From the NCBI RefSeq assembly GCF_001039355.2, contig NW_019773705.1, forward strand, positions 6,909 to 49,104: 42,196 nt of DNA, written 5' to 3'. Shown here in pieces: positions 23,593-34,900 of the stretch. The notes beneath the pieces were generated by a model, which was not told where the DNA came from, made no database searches, and saw only the letters and a list, made by a program, of their open reading frames with translations. The stretch's first letter is position 1; each line of letters opens with the position of its first letter. The DNA comes from Lingula anatina. Taxonomy: Eukaryota > Brachiopoda > Lingulata > Lingulida > Lingulidae. Made by a program: the position numbers and the translations under genes.

Positions 23593-26500
23593 TCAATACC
23601 TCCCCCTCCAGTTTCTGTTCCTTCCTCCTCTCCCTCTGAAGCCACCCCTTCCACGACCTGAAAAGGAAAAATAAAGCTAAAATCATGCTTGGCATTGATT
23701 AAAAAACTTTCTCATAAGTGAATGCTCAACTTGGTTCTTCAATCACAAGGGACAAGAACATATTACATCTTAACACATGCTAGAACCAGACGCGACAAGT
23801 CTTTGGTTCAACATTTCGTACCTCTGTTTTGTGTAAAGGTTCCTGCCTTCTCACTGAATTTCCCACCGGGTGGGTGATACAGCACCCTGTCTGTGTGGCT
23901 ATGAGACTTCTTGGCTGCAACATCACCATCACCCTGTGCTCCTCTCTTCTGGCTGAAAACAGCAATGGTATCATTTAGTTTAAAAAAATGATCAATTCAT
24001 GCACTGCAGAATTACAAGATTACTAATACACTGCATCAATATCTTAGTTGTAATTATATAAAATCAACATTTTATTGACATTCAAAAAATACAACCCTGC
24101 CTTAGAATTATATGCTTGGACTAAGAAGTTAATTTTATATAATTAACAATATTCATCACCATCTATAAAAAAAACCCTTTCCACCTGGTACCAGTCATCA
24201 ACTTACCCTGCTGGGGATGTAGGTATAGCAGTAGGAGCTTTTTGCTGCAACACAGAAGAAATATACCAAGGTTAAAAGGTTCCACTGAAAACATACAATC
24301 AGTTTTTTTTTTTTTTTTACATCTGATCAGCCTTTAATAACTTGTTAAACAAACCACTAACAAATTAGCAAGAAAATCATCATTAATGTGGACTGACTCA
24401 CCACTGGCTTCCACGAGAGGGATATGACTGCCTTGTATGAGGGTGGATTGTGGAACAGGTCTTTGATCAGGACATTAATATTGTTGGTTATCTTGAGAGC
24501 AGTCACTTTTAGTTTGCTCTGAAAAATCACATAAAATAACTTTCAAAATACAATGATTTAAAAAAAGAAAAAATGATAATTAGAGGTTATTTTGTACATT
24601 AATATTCTACGATCTCCATGCCATACAATAGCTATATTTTATGATAATTAAAACACACATTTGGACGGCTTCAAATAGTATTGATATTTTACCTCCTCTG
24701 TCTTTAAAGCTTCTCCAGTTTTGCCTTGTAATGCCATTCTAAGCTGTTTTATATACACCTGGATGCCCCTGGCAAAATACTGTAACCTGAAAATTGCATT
24801 CATCAGTGATGAAAACCAAAGCACACAATATAAGGTATTATCTTAAAACGTATTCAACCTCAGGAAATCTTAATCTAAACACCTCATCTCAAGAGACTTA
24901 CTGAGAGCTAATTTCAAAAACATACTACATTCTGTTCTGCTCGCTTGTGAAGATGTCATACTAACTGTTTAAATATTTTATCAACCTGAGTCTGAAATCT
25001 TTGAGTCTCTCTGCATTTTCTTCTCCAGTAAGAAACTGTGGCTCCTTTCTGGCTATCTGATGGAAGGCAAACATCAATGACTCCACATACGAGAACTCTA
25101 GCTTTGGTTGCTCACTTTCTGGTGTGTTCTCTCCATCTTCAGTCAAAGGGGGAAGGGGCATATATTCCTAGAATGAAATAAAAATCCAACATATAATTTG
25201 AGATTTAAATGGTAAACTAAATATCATAGTAAATTTCACAAAAATGTTATTTATAAATACAGATTTCTATACTGCTTGTTGTCTCCTTCCAATATCACCC
25301 TTCAGTATAAATAAATACTACAAAAGAAGTCCATTGCAATTAACAATAAGAATACCCTTTTTAACAATAACAATATTATTAACTCACCAAAAGACAGTCA
25401 TATAACTTTTCCAATCGCTCTGATAAATTTTCCATGTCTCCACAAGTGGTTGACATTTCAGCAAACACTTTGACAAGCTCCAGGCGGTAGTCAGTGTCAT
25501 CATCATCAGGGCTTGCTGTCTCAGATAACTTGGGGAGCACTTTATCACAGAAATAAGCAACAAATTTGGTGGAGTGAACATTTTTCTGCAAATAAACAAA
25601 AAACATATTTCAAACTTATATCCAACAAAATTTACTGAAAAGACTGAACTACTCAACTTGTTATTGGCAAGTGTTCTCTCTACTACAAATTGCCAATATT
25701 CCCAAATAATATAGTGAAACATGCATGTTTTTCTTATTGCACTATTCAACTTGATGAAGCACCTATCAGGACTTTTTTCATTTCAATTTTTCATTAATTT
25801 TGTTTCTTCTATGTAAATAAACTCTGATACCAATTGTTTGGTTTAAGTTACAATGTTTGGAATCTGAACTTCCATGTGCATAAATGGACCAACACAGACT
25901 CAATTATATCAGTAGTCAATAAGATTCCTTAACATGGGACCTGATGATGCCAAGTGGTCAATTGCCCATCTAAGTTAGTCCCGCATGTTCTTGGTCAAAT
26001 TGTTTTAGAACAGTGAATACTCACAGAAAAGAATGGCAACCCTTGCTTTGTACACTGCAACAGTTTGTCCACACAGTCTACATCTGTGCTCTAAAATACA
26101 AGAATAATGAATAAACATGAATTACAATCTTAAAATATTTGAGTTTGTCAAAAAGATCGTAATTCGAATTAATTTAACAATCAATTAACCAAGAAACAAA
26201 TGTTTGTTTTTCACACTTACACTAAACTCTCCATCTACTGACTCCATATCTGCCTGTTCCGTAATCAATTCCACTAACTGCTGTCTCCCCAGCACTGTCT
26301 GGCAACATTTCAAGACGGACAACATTTGCATAAAAGCAAGAAACTCATCTCCAGTTACATCCACTAAAACCTACAAAATAATGATGTGAAAAGATGTAAA
26401 ATCTGAAATCAACTCACCAACAACATAAAAATGAAATACTGAGATCTCTTTATAAGGAAAAAAGAAGCAAAAATTTACCTTTTTGCTTTCTTCTAAAACA

Positions 26501-28034
26501 AATTCTTCAACTTCTTTTGTCATGATTTCTTCGGGTATCTGCTTCACTTTATTCTGTAAAAACTTGATGGCTTTTTCCCGCAGCGTGTCTTCACCATTCA
26601 ATATCTGGGAGAATATGCCTTGGAAAGTACCTGGTAAATAAAATAAGGTATAATTATAGGTCGAGTTAAGAATTTGTTTAGACATTTTCCTTATTAAGAA
26701 TTTAATTAGGTTTATGTAATATAAATCTTCTATAAACTGCTCCAGTTAATATCCAAATCTTCATAATGCACAATGACATGAATGGAATCAAAGACACAAT
26801 TAAAGACTGGGCATAAAAATCCAAACACTTTAAAAACACCCAGTAAAAATACAAGATCAATTCAATTACCTTTTGCATCAAAGCTGAAGAGATTCAATAG
26901 TGAAGAAGTCACTAGACTGAGTTCATTGGAATCTTCACTCTGTAGCAGCTGTGTGAGGACATCAGATATCCTGGGGACATGCTCTGGGTTACTCTTACAC
27001 AGGGTAACCAGGTCCTTGATGGCTTGTTTTCTAATCTGAAATACAGAAAAAAAACTAACACTTGCTGTTTGGTAACAGTCACTTTACAGATGGAATTGTA
27101 CTGAAGACGTAAGTAAAATTTACAAAATAAAAAGCATCGTTATAATTAATCAGAGATTGTCAATATATATTGGCCTCACAAATGCTTCACATAAATCAAA
27201 TACAAAGGTTTAACATGGTACAAAGTTATTAAGATAAGCAAAATGTTCATACAGCTACATCCTCATCTTCACATAGATCCAGCTGTGCATCTATGGCCCT
27301 CTCAGACAGTTGTGGGAAGTACTTAAAGAATCTTGCCATGAACTGTGAAGCCAGACGCTTCTCACTGGAACCTCCATTCACCCCATTCAAGATAGAAAGA
27401 TAGGCCTCTTCATGCTGAAAATAAAACATCAAATATCAATATTTTGTTTTTCAATTTCATCGAAATTTTTATAAATTCAACCAAAGTTACCAATTACTTT
27501 AACTTACTACGAGTAACCTGTATATTGCAAAATGGTAGTGTGAAGAATATAAATAGAACCAGAGATAGAACCAAAGCATGGTCATATATACATAATCATA
27601 AAATGCATTTCCAATCGCCCCTTTTCAATTTGTAAGTGAACATCAAATTCAGGGAAAGACAAGATCATTAAATTTAAACATGACAGTGACTTGGATTCGG
27701 AATCATTTTCAAGACAGATCTAAGGATCAGCATACAAATTAACTATTTCCAAACAAAGTTTTATATGACCCTACTAAATCGTTTAAAGGGCATTGTCAAT
27801 AATATTGATGTTTTTATATAGTACTTGTCCTGATCAGAGAGACTAGATAATTTAATTCTCATGATACATCGTAACATGTGATTTACTTGTAAATGAAGAT
27901 ACCATGAAAGAAAGCGTGAAAGATGTGCGTTAGACGTATTAGGAACTTCAGAAATCCACTATTACCTCTCCCGCTTTATCTTTTGCATCTGCAAGCACTC
28001 CAAAGTCCTTGTAAAGTTGTTCTATCGAGGTCAT
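23593..28034 (-). CDS. API5: API5, apoptosis inhibitor 5 (AAC-11)
   Basis: A complete 529-aa HEAT/ARM-repeat nuclear protein. Known family roles are suppressing E2F1- and Acinus-linked apoptosis and binding FGF2. The 13 exons, minus strand, are 27966-28034 (ATG), 27253-27414, 26870-27035, 26479-26630, 26221-26370, 26025-26090, 25388-25585, 24986-25167, 24693-24786, 24402-24518, 24207-24244, 23822-23952, 23593-23657 (TGA). They sum to 1,590 nt with every phase matching. Landmarks: MTSIEQLYKDFGVLADAKDK; AIDAQLDLCEDEDVAIRKQA; SQILNGEDTLREKAIKFL; VDCVDKLLQCTKQGLPFFS; KNVHSTKFVAYFCDKVLPKL; EYMPLPP; LQYFARGIQVYIKQLRMALQ; ALKITNNINVLIKDLFHNPP. The last exons read QKRGAQGDGDVAAKK, YHPPGGKF and a GRGRGGFRGRGG tail, as in vertebrate API5. 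Longer open frames in the same exons are shadows. The donor after exon 24986-25167 (GTTGAT) is weak. Confidence 0.95.
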
Positions 28035-28150
28035 GTTTTTCAGATTTTGTGCCTGATTTTTCACCACGCCGGTCACAAAGCAAAAAGCCGGCTACTTGTG
28101 TGTACACACATGAAAGCAATATGGCGGCTCGGGTACAGGGAAAACAAGGA
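28035..28150 (-). promoter_or_regulatory. API5: API5 promoter and 5' UTR
   Basis: This is a locally GC- and CpG-richer patch immediately upstream of the API5 ATG. It contains AATATGGCGGCTC at 28118-28130 (plus strand), close to the YY1 core AAnATGGCGGC that often sits at animal housekeeping start sites. The ATG context (AAACATGACC) has A at -3. The exact start site cannot be read. Confidence 0.4.
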
Positions 28151-30779
28151 TTTTAACACTCTCCCGTAAGTTGGTTAGGTTAGGGCAGGTGACAGGGTAG
28201 ATGGATCAAAGTGTTGTTTGGAGTTTTGATAAATAACATTTCCATAATTTGCAAAAAGAAAATAAAATAATAAGTTGGTTATAAAACATTTGCACATTAG
28301 CTTAACAGCAGTAACGTGTAGGCCCCATAGTTAACTAGGTTGCATGGAGAAAAATAAAATATTAGATTTTTACGTACACTGTAGTAACAGTAGATTTAAA
28401 TGTACTAATTTGCTGTTATATTTTCGTTTCTAACATGAGGAGTTCGTGAAGAAGTCTCATTTTTTACAGCGCCGTCAAAAGGATAATTACTTATTCAATT
28501 CGACGTTATTCGTAAGGCCCTATGCTGACAGCCTTTTTTTATTTTTCAAAGTGTTAAAAAGTACAGATACAAGTAGGCCTATTTTTCTATTATCTACAAA
28601 ATATTTAGAAAATAAATATGTTTGTCTTTTTCTGTGTTTGTGTAACCTCGATGTTACTAAATACAGGCCTAATTTCCCAGTCCCAAATTTGAAATCTGAA
28701 TAAGAAATTCTGTTAAGGGCATAAATAGCCTAAATAAACGCCCGCAAAAATTATTTGAAGTAACGATTCGTTCTGTTCATTAAAAGGTAAGAAAAACAGC
28801 TTCATTCATGAGCATAAACACTTTTTGAAAGAAGTAAGAGCAAAAACAATTTTCCAGGTTAACGTTTATTTTCATTTGTTTCGCCTATTATCATTAGCAT
28901 TGAATATATTGAGCGTTCCACACTGAATTTTAGGCCAACGTCCCATCACGAAATCGATAGTAAATTCAATCACCTGAAAACTTTTTTATCAAGAATTATT
29001 CATGAAAATAATTTAGTTGTGATTTTTAATTTAACCATAGTAGCATATAATGCAACCCACATCGTTGGTGTGGTGGACTGTTAATTGGTCTGATTAATCA
29101 GTAAAAATTCGTGGTGAGACGATCTGATTCCCTGAATATGACGGAAAAATATACAAACTCTGAAGCATCCTACAACATAAATCTACTAACAATGCGAGGT
29201 TAGTAGACCCGTAGCAATAGTCCGAAGGTTCAATAGTCCGAAGGTTCATTGGTCCGAATGTTCACTACAGAACCTTCGGACCAACGAACCCTTGATTAAA
29301 AAACCGATAAAAATGTTACCGTTTTTCGGACCAATGAACCTTCGGACTATCGAGACGCCCCCAGTAGACCTACGTCCTAAAATCAGCGTGGCATTAGATA
29401 ACCCTTATCATCCGATAACGTTTTTGCTGATCGCTACCCGGAGTCGCATCAAAATTTCACGTAGGCCCTATATCGGAGATAATACATGCATTGATTTATT
29501 CAACACCGGCCGGCACGAAATGCTTACGTGACGTCGACGTTCATCGAACGATCCAATACTATTTATCTGGGATCATTTTGTACTTTAAAAACGTGGCACG
29601 TTTTGCATTTCTTAGCATTAATAATGGATCCTTTAAAATTTCACTAAAATTTCAGCTAGAAATCTGATTAGATTTTGCGTATGAAGCATTTAACGGTCGT
29701 TTCCCCTCTCGTTCCACAAATAAATGTAGTGAGTGAAGAAAAAAAATTCCATTCAAGCCGGGCTTACCTTTTAACAATGTTACTAGGGAAAACTTTCAAT
29801 AAGATGTTGAATAAACTACAGAGCATGTAATAAGTTGCATTAATTTAGACAGGGTCGTCAAAACGAAGGTTTAACCAAACTGCCAGGATATTTATGGCAC
29901 ATGAAACAATCATTTTTAAAAAGTTAATTGCAACAATTCTATTCTTGAATATATTCATTCTTTTCCTAAGCATTTATTACAAAAGGAAACAACCATATGT
30001 TTTTATATTTTATTTGAAAATGCATATTATAAATTTGGTTACTTTTAGCAGAACAAGTTTGTAAAAAAACAACCAATATCACAAGTAACACATCCACACC
30101 TAACTCCACAATTTAAGTCAGGTGCTTCATAAACACTTTGATAATGGTACTTTTCTATGCTTCTTCATGCCAAATCAACCAATTGATGAGCAATAAATAT
30201 AGAGATGTAGAATGCCTTTAGCCTTGTTTGTTACTGCAATGTATTCAGTTAAATGTGAACTGTATTTTTTTTTTTTTTTTGCTGTACACATTCAATATAG
30301 GACATTTTTTATTCCGACTGCATCTTATCAATAATGTAAAACCTACTGCCTGCAGCACCGTGTCTGAAGAAAGAACGTTGAAAATACATTTATGCAACTT
30401 TTTCCTCCACTTCCAAAGCACTGTCCAAAAAGTTATTTGCCAAGCATTTTAATTAGAATATAAAAAACTAGACAATTCTGGGATCCAATTATTCACCCAT
30501 AATGTAGTCATTATCAGTATATCAGGAAAAGATTTCTACATCATGCATGGCTAGTCATGCTAAACTGACCTTACTAAGATAACCTGCTGATAGTAAAAAT
30601 AACAGGATATGCACTATGAGCAGTAATTTGTAATTTGTAATTCTGGACCTTAAAAATTTTTCTTAAAAATAGAAAATTCAAAATGACTATGAAGCTCTGA
30701 TTAGATTGAACCACTCCTTAAAAATAGGTATTGTAAAAGTCTCTTTTGTATTTGCACAGCTTTTTTTTTTTTAATCTTT
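28151..30779. other. Intergenic region, API5 promoter to the selenoprotein M-like gene
   Basis: No supported coding sequence; short frames such as 28446-28703 and 29292-29531 lack codon-like composition or overlap the repeat. It contains the hairpin transposon copy at 29202-29370 and a T-run at about 30268-30282. The right part should include the 3' UTR of the selenoprotein M-like gene. I looked on the minus strand for a SECIS element (ATGA, apical AA, GA) between 30000 and 30779 and found none that folds convincingly by eye. Confidence 0.5.
29202..29370. mobile_element. Hairpin MITE, copy 1, with 8-bp target duplication
   Basis: The 153-bp element at 29210-29362 is flanked by AGTAGACC at 29202-29209 and 29363-29370. 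Its inner part is a set of repeated CCGAAGGTTC and TTGGTCCGAA motifs facing inverted copies (GAACCTTCGGACCAA), so the element can fold into a long stem. Copy 2 lies at 41261-41419 in the same orientation and is nearly identical. Copy 1 lacks the first GGGGC of copy 2. An 8-bp duplication is typical of hAT, P and Merlin transposases. No coding capacity. Confidence 0.85.
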
Positions 30780-31415
30780 CTATAACTCCTCTTTAGGCAA
30801 TTTATATGGGCCTTCTAAAAACTCTTCAGGAACATCTTCATCCTTGTCAGATTTTTTATAGAAGCCCAAGTCTATTAAAAGCTGATTGCACTCTTCCCTA
30901 TTGTATTTGCTGAGGTCAATTCGCTGAAAAAAAAAAGAAAAAGAAATTTCAATGGATGCATCGATTTGTGAACGACAAAAAAAAAAAAACTATTTCTAAT
31001 GAATATCTGATCTCTCATTGTCAACTAGAATAAAATTAGCTTTCTTTTCAGGTCAAAATTTTAACATCAATATAAAAATGCAAATTTATGCTGGTGCTGT
31101 GGTACATTAACATGCCTAAGGGTTCACATATTTACGTGGCAAGGAAGAACTACTAAAAATTGTGCTGGCAGTCCATTTTCACAGAAAGATTTAGCGTTTC
31201 CCTTTGAAATAAATTGTTATAATGCCTGTCCCAACTCCACTGTCAATGGTTTCAAATTCAAATCTTACCCTATACAGTAGTTAAATACCTACAAAAACTG
31301 ATTTATTACTCAACCCAGCCTATTGTCACCCCTCACCTTGATGACTTCTCCTGCCTTGTTCAACAACAGTAGATCAGGTGGAGCACCTCCAACCTTCTTA
31401 AACTCTACATTATGG
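30780..31415 (-). CDS. SELENOM: Selenoprotein M-like ER protein, C-terminal two exons (partial)
   Basis: Exons 31337-31415 and 30780-30923 (TAG), joined in phase 0. They encode the last part of a thioredoxin-fold ER oxidoreductase of the SELENOM/SEP15 family: HNVEFKKVGGAPPDLLLLN, then RIDLSKYNREECNQLLIDLG, then FYKKSDKDEDVPEEF and KLPKEEL. The order of an HNV strand, an APPDL turn, an R-I-x-L-S segment and a GFY motif is that of SELENOM. The C-terminal KEEL is a KDEL-type ER retrieval signal. The signal peptide and the CxxU/CxxC active site are in missing upstream exons, at or beyond the N gap. Whether the protein carries selenocysteine or cysteine therefore cannot be said. Confidence 0.8.
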
Positions 31416-31531
31416 CTGCATGTTGTTAAGGAAAGCAGGGAAATTTCTTATTTTGAGGAAAAAATACTATCCAACCATTTATAAATTATATAATAAAAAA
31501 GAGCATTTTTAAAAATAACAGCATAGACATG

Positions 31532-31910
31532 NNNNNNNNNNNNNNNNNNNNNNNNNNNNNNNNNNNNNNNNNNNNNNNNNNNNNNNNNNNNNNNNNNNNN
31601 NNNNNNNNNNNNNNNNNNNNNNNNNNNNNNNNNNNNNNNNNNNNNNNNNNNNNNNNNNNNNNNNNNNNNNNNNNNNNNNNNNNNNNNNNNNNNNNNNNNN
31701 NNNNNNNNNNNNNNNNNNNNNNNNNNNNNNNNNNNNNNNNNNNNNNNNNNNNNNNNNNNNNNNNNNNNNNNNNNNNNNNNNNNNNNNNNNNNNNNNNNNN
31801 NNNNNNNNNNNNNNNNNNNNNNNNNNNNNNNNNNNNNNNNNNNNNNNNNNNNNNNNNNNNNNNNNNNNNNNNNNNNNNNNNNNNNNNNNNNNNNNNNNNN
31901 NNNNNNNNNN
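31532..31910. other. Assembly gap (379 N)
   Basis: This is an unbroken run of n. Open frames that cross it are artefacts. Both flanking minus-strand genes are cut here: SRRT loses everything after exon 31957-32065, and the selenoprotein M-like gene loses its 5' exons. The true missing sequence must be longer than the N run. Confidence 0.99.
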
Positions 31911-31947
31911 CTAAAACTTTTCTGACCCAAGTAAAGTAGTAAAGAGT

Positions 31948-31957
31948 AAAGGATATA
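31948..31957 (-). other. SRRT: Candidate U12-type (AT-AC) splice donor in SRRT
   Basis: The SRRT exon encoding GKKDP ends in GACCCAGATAT with no usable GT. On the minus strand the next nine bases are ATATCCTTT (31956 to 31948), a full match to the minor-spliceosome 5' splice-site consensus. The intron would be phase 2. Its branch site and AC acceptor would fall in the N gap or unassembled sequence. Confidence 0.6.
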
Positions 31958-34900
31958 TATCTGGGTCTTTCTTTCCCAGTTTCCCTGCCTCCTCCTCCTC
32001 TAGCTGTCCTTTCATCTCCAACAGGTGCTTGATTTTCTGCTCAAAGTTGTTCACCCACTCACTGACTGGAAAAAGCAGTTGACACTCAGTGAATCAAATG
32101 CATTGAAAATGATTGGTAGGTAAATCAACTTAGATAAAATTAACAGTGAATAAATCACCTGCAATGAAGATCAGCATACAGTAAATAGACTGCAAATTGA
32201 TAAGCAGTTGACTGACAAAATAGTTGAAGAATGGCTTGTCTTGCACTCAGTGACATCTATTTTGCTGCTCCTAATTGTAAATGATAACAGTGACCATTCT
32301 CCCTTTCACAACAATTTCATCATGCAACTTTAGTGCAAAATGCTTTAAGCAGAGAGCTGGATGAATAAAAACAAAATTAACAATAAAAAAAAAAGTTTGG
32401 ATCAAGAGTCTGCTGCATTGCACTTACTATTTTAGAGACCAAACACACATTAGATAAGCGAAATAAAATGTGCATCCATCTCTACTTACTGTCAGACTGA
32501 GTCAGCTTATTAATGGGGATAGCTGCGCGTGCATGCATGATCCCACAACGATGTGGCATCTCATCTTCCTGAGGATATTCCGCACCGCTGTAGTAGTCAA
32601 CAGAGAACACAATACGCAGGTAGAGTATCATCTTGTCCAGTACCTGAAATATAAAGGTAAGAATTAGGAATGAAAAAGAGAACAATCCATGGTATTTTTT
32701 AAAAATTATTTTTCAATAATTTGCACTTCTCTTTCAGTCTATGTAAATAAAATTTTGTCAAAATATTATATTGAAGATTAGTTGAATATTTTTGCCTATG
32801 CAATTTACAAACATGCTCAAGCACCAGACCTTATAAACCCGCAGCAGCAACTGTCTCAGTTTGCAAAATGTTAGAGGATAAATGCTTCATCACATGTGAA
32901 AACAAAAATTCACCCAAAAAGGCAAAAAGTGACAGAGCAACACTTGGCAAACTGACCTTCATCACTTTTTCATCTCTCTCTGGAGTGATCTCCCCGTTCT
33001 GGCCGTCTTTCTTCTCCTCCAGTGCCTCCTCTCCCAGTAATTCCTCCTCCTCATAACTCCCCTCCTCCACCAAGTAGTCCGTTATGTTCTTCAGCACTGG
33101 GTTTTTGGATACTAACCCAAAACTCTGAAAACCATGAGACATTCTTTATAAAGAGCTTTATACAGAGTGGACTTCTGTAATAAAAAAAAATCCTAAAAAT
33201 ATAAATGCAGCTCTATATGGGAGTGGGAGGTGGGGGGAGGGGGGGTTTACAAATACAAAACCCAAGTAAAAACCTGTTGCAAAAAAGAGCTTCAGATCCC
33301 TAAAGCTGCTCTACATAACATAACATAACATAACATAATTTTATTTCACGTCAGTTTTCCAACAAGCACAACACTAGCCATAGCAGGCTAATATCACCGA
33401 CAAAATGAAATAAATTAATGTGAAGTACTATAATAGTGATATAAAAATTAAATAAATAAATAATTTATTTTTATATGCAGTTGTTTTACCTGAGAAAATA
33501 TTAAAAGTATTTAAGTGTTTAACACTATTTATTGTATAAAAGTGAGATGTTGCCTTAGAGGCTACCTGAGATTTAAAACCAGAATGCCTTTTAGGCTATA
33601 CATTTGCACACAATTCACATTTCCAGTTTGACTGGGGTGTCCAGTTTTGGACCATACCTTTAAAAGTGTCCAGATCTTTACAATTTTTCATTGATACTGG
33701 CAACATATTCCATAGTTTAGCACCACTGTAGGCTAATGAATTTAATCCATAGCATTTTGTCCTGCAGTGCTTCTGAAGCAACTGATTTGAGTTCCTTAAG
33801 CTGTAAGGTACTTCTTTAACACTGAACAAATCCCACATGAAAGGTGGGGAGAGCTTATTTACTGATTTAAACACTTCAATTATTACAGCTCTATTCCTAG
33901 AAAGCTCAAGAGTAGATAACCCTGCTTTCTCTAGTAATGTACTATAACTAGACTCAAAATCATCATACACAAACTTTAAGGCTCTGTACTGAATGCGTTC
34001 CATCTTTGCACAATCTACAGCACCACAAAAGTTCCAAGCTAAAGCACAATAGTTAAACTGTGATAAAATAAAACATCTAAAGACTTGTAGTCTAGACATT
34101 TCATCAAGGTACTGTGAAAGTCTCTGTAACACTTTAAGTTGAGCACCTGCCTTCTTACATAGTACACTGATATGATAATGAAAATTAAGTCTTTCATCAA
34201 TATTCACACCTAATAGTTTCACATGTGGTTCTGTGGTGATATTAGCATTATCAATACTGATAGTATTTCTATCTGTAGTTTCATTTAACATAATAGCATG
34301 AAATTTAGATGGGTTAGCCTCCATCATATTGTCTCTGAACCACTTTATGGCAGTCTCTGACTCTGTAGTTAGAGTCTCTATCACCTCCTGTCNTGGCCCG
34401 ATCATGCCCATTTTCGGACTTGACCTGCGTTTTAAAAAGATTGATTACTTCTCTGAGTTTCATGACAACAGGCCTAACGGTTTTCCTTAAAATGTGTTTA
34501 CAGGGTTGCATATATGCTGAAAAGAGAAAAAACAGCATAACTTCTACAATAATGGCCCGATCATGCTGATTTTCGAACTTGACCTGCGTTTTATGAATAT
34601 TCATCAGCTCTGTAAATATAAAACCAAAAAATAAAACTGTGTTCCACTTATCGTGTTTACAGTGAAAGTGCACGGCGACGGCATCGGCATCGGCATCGGC
34701 ATCGGCGACGACGGCGACGACAGACGCAGGTGATGGCAATATGTACAGACACATCTGTGTCTGTACATAATAAAAAGTTAACCACTCACTGCTTCAACTT
34801 CCTGCTTGGTAATTGTAGGGGCCAGATTTCTCAGGAATATTGACAGAGTTTGGTGCAGAGGTCTAGGTCTGGTGTCTGCCTCTTCTTTCTCTTCTCCTTC

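Noticed and set aside
30521-30560. SECIS-like ATGATGTAG...CTACAT structure on the minus strand
   Set aside because: The ATGTAG/CTACAT arms pair, but the ATGA and GA cannot form the required quartet next to helix II and there is no proper apical AA.
31448-31939. Open frames on both strands spanning the N run
   Set aside because: They consist almost entirely of unknown residues and exist only because N codons are not read as stops.
34314-34754. Minus-strand frame of 146 aa with repeated Ala-Asp
   Set aside because: It is the translation of the CATCGG/CGACGG array and flanking repeats and crosses the single n; no coding signal.
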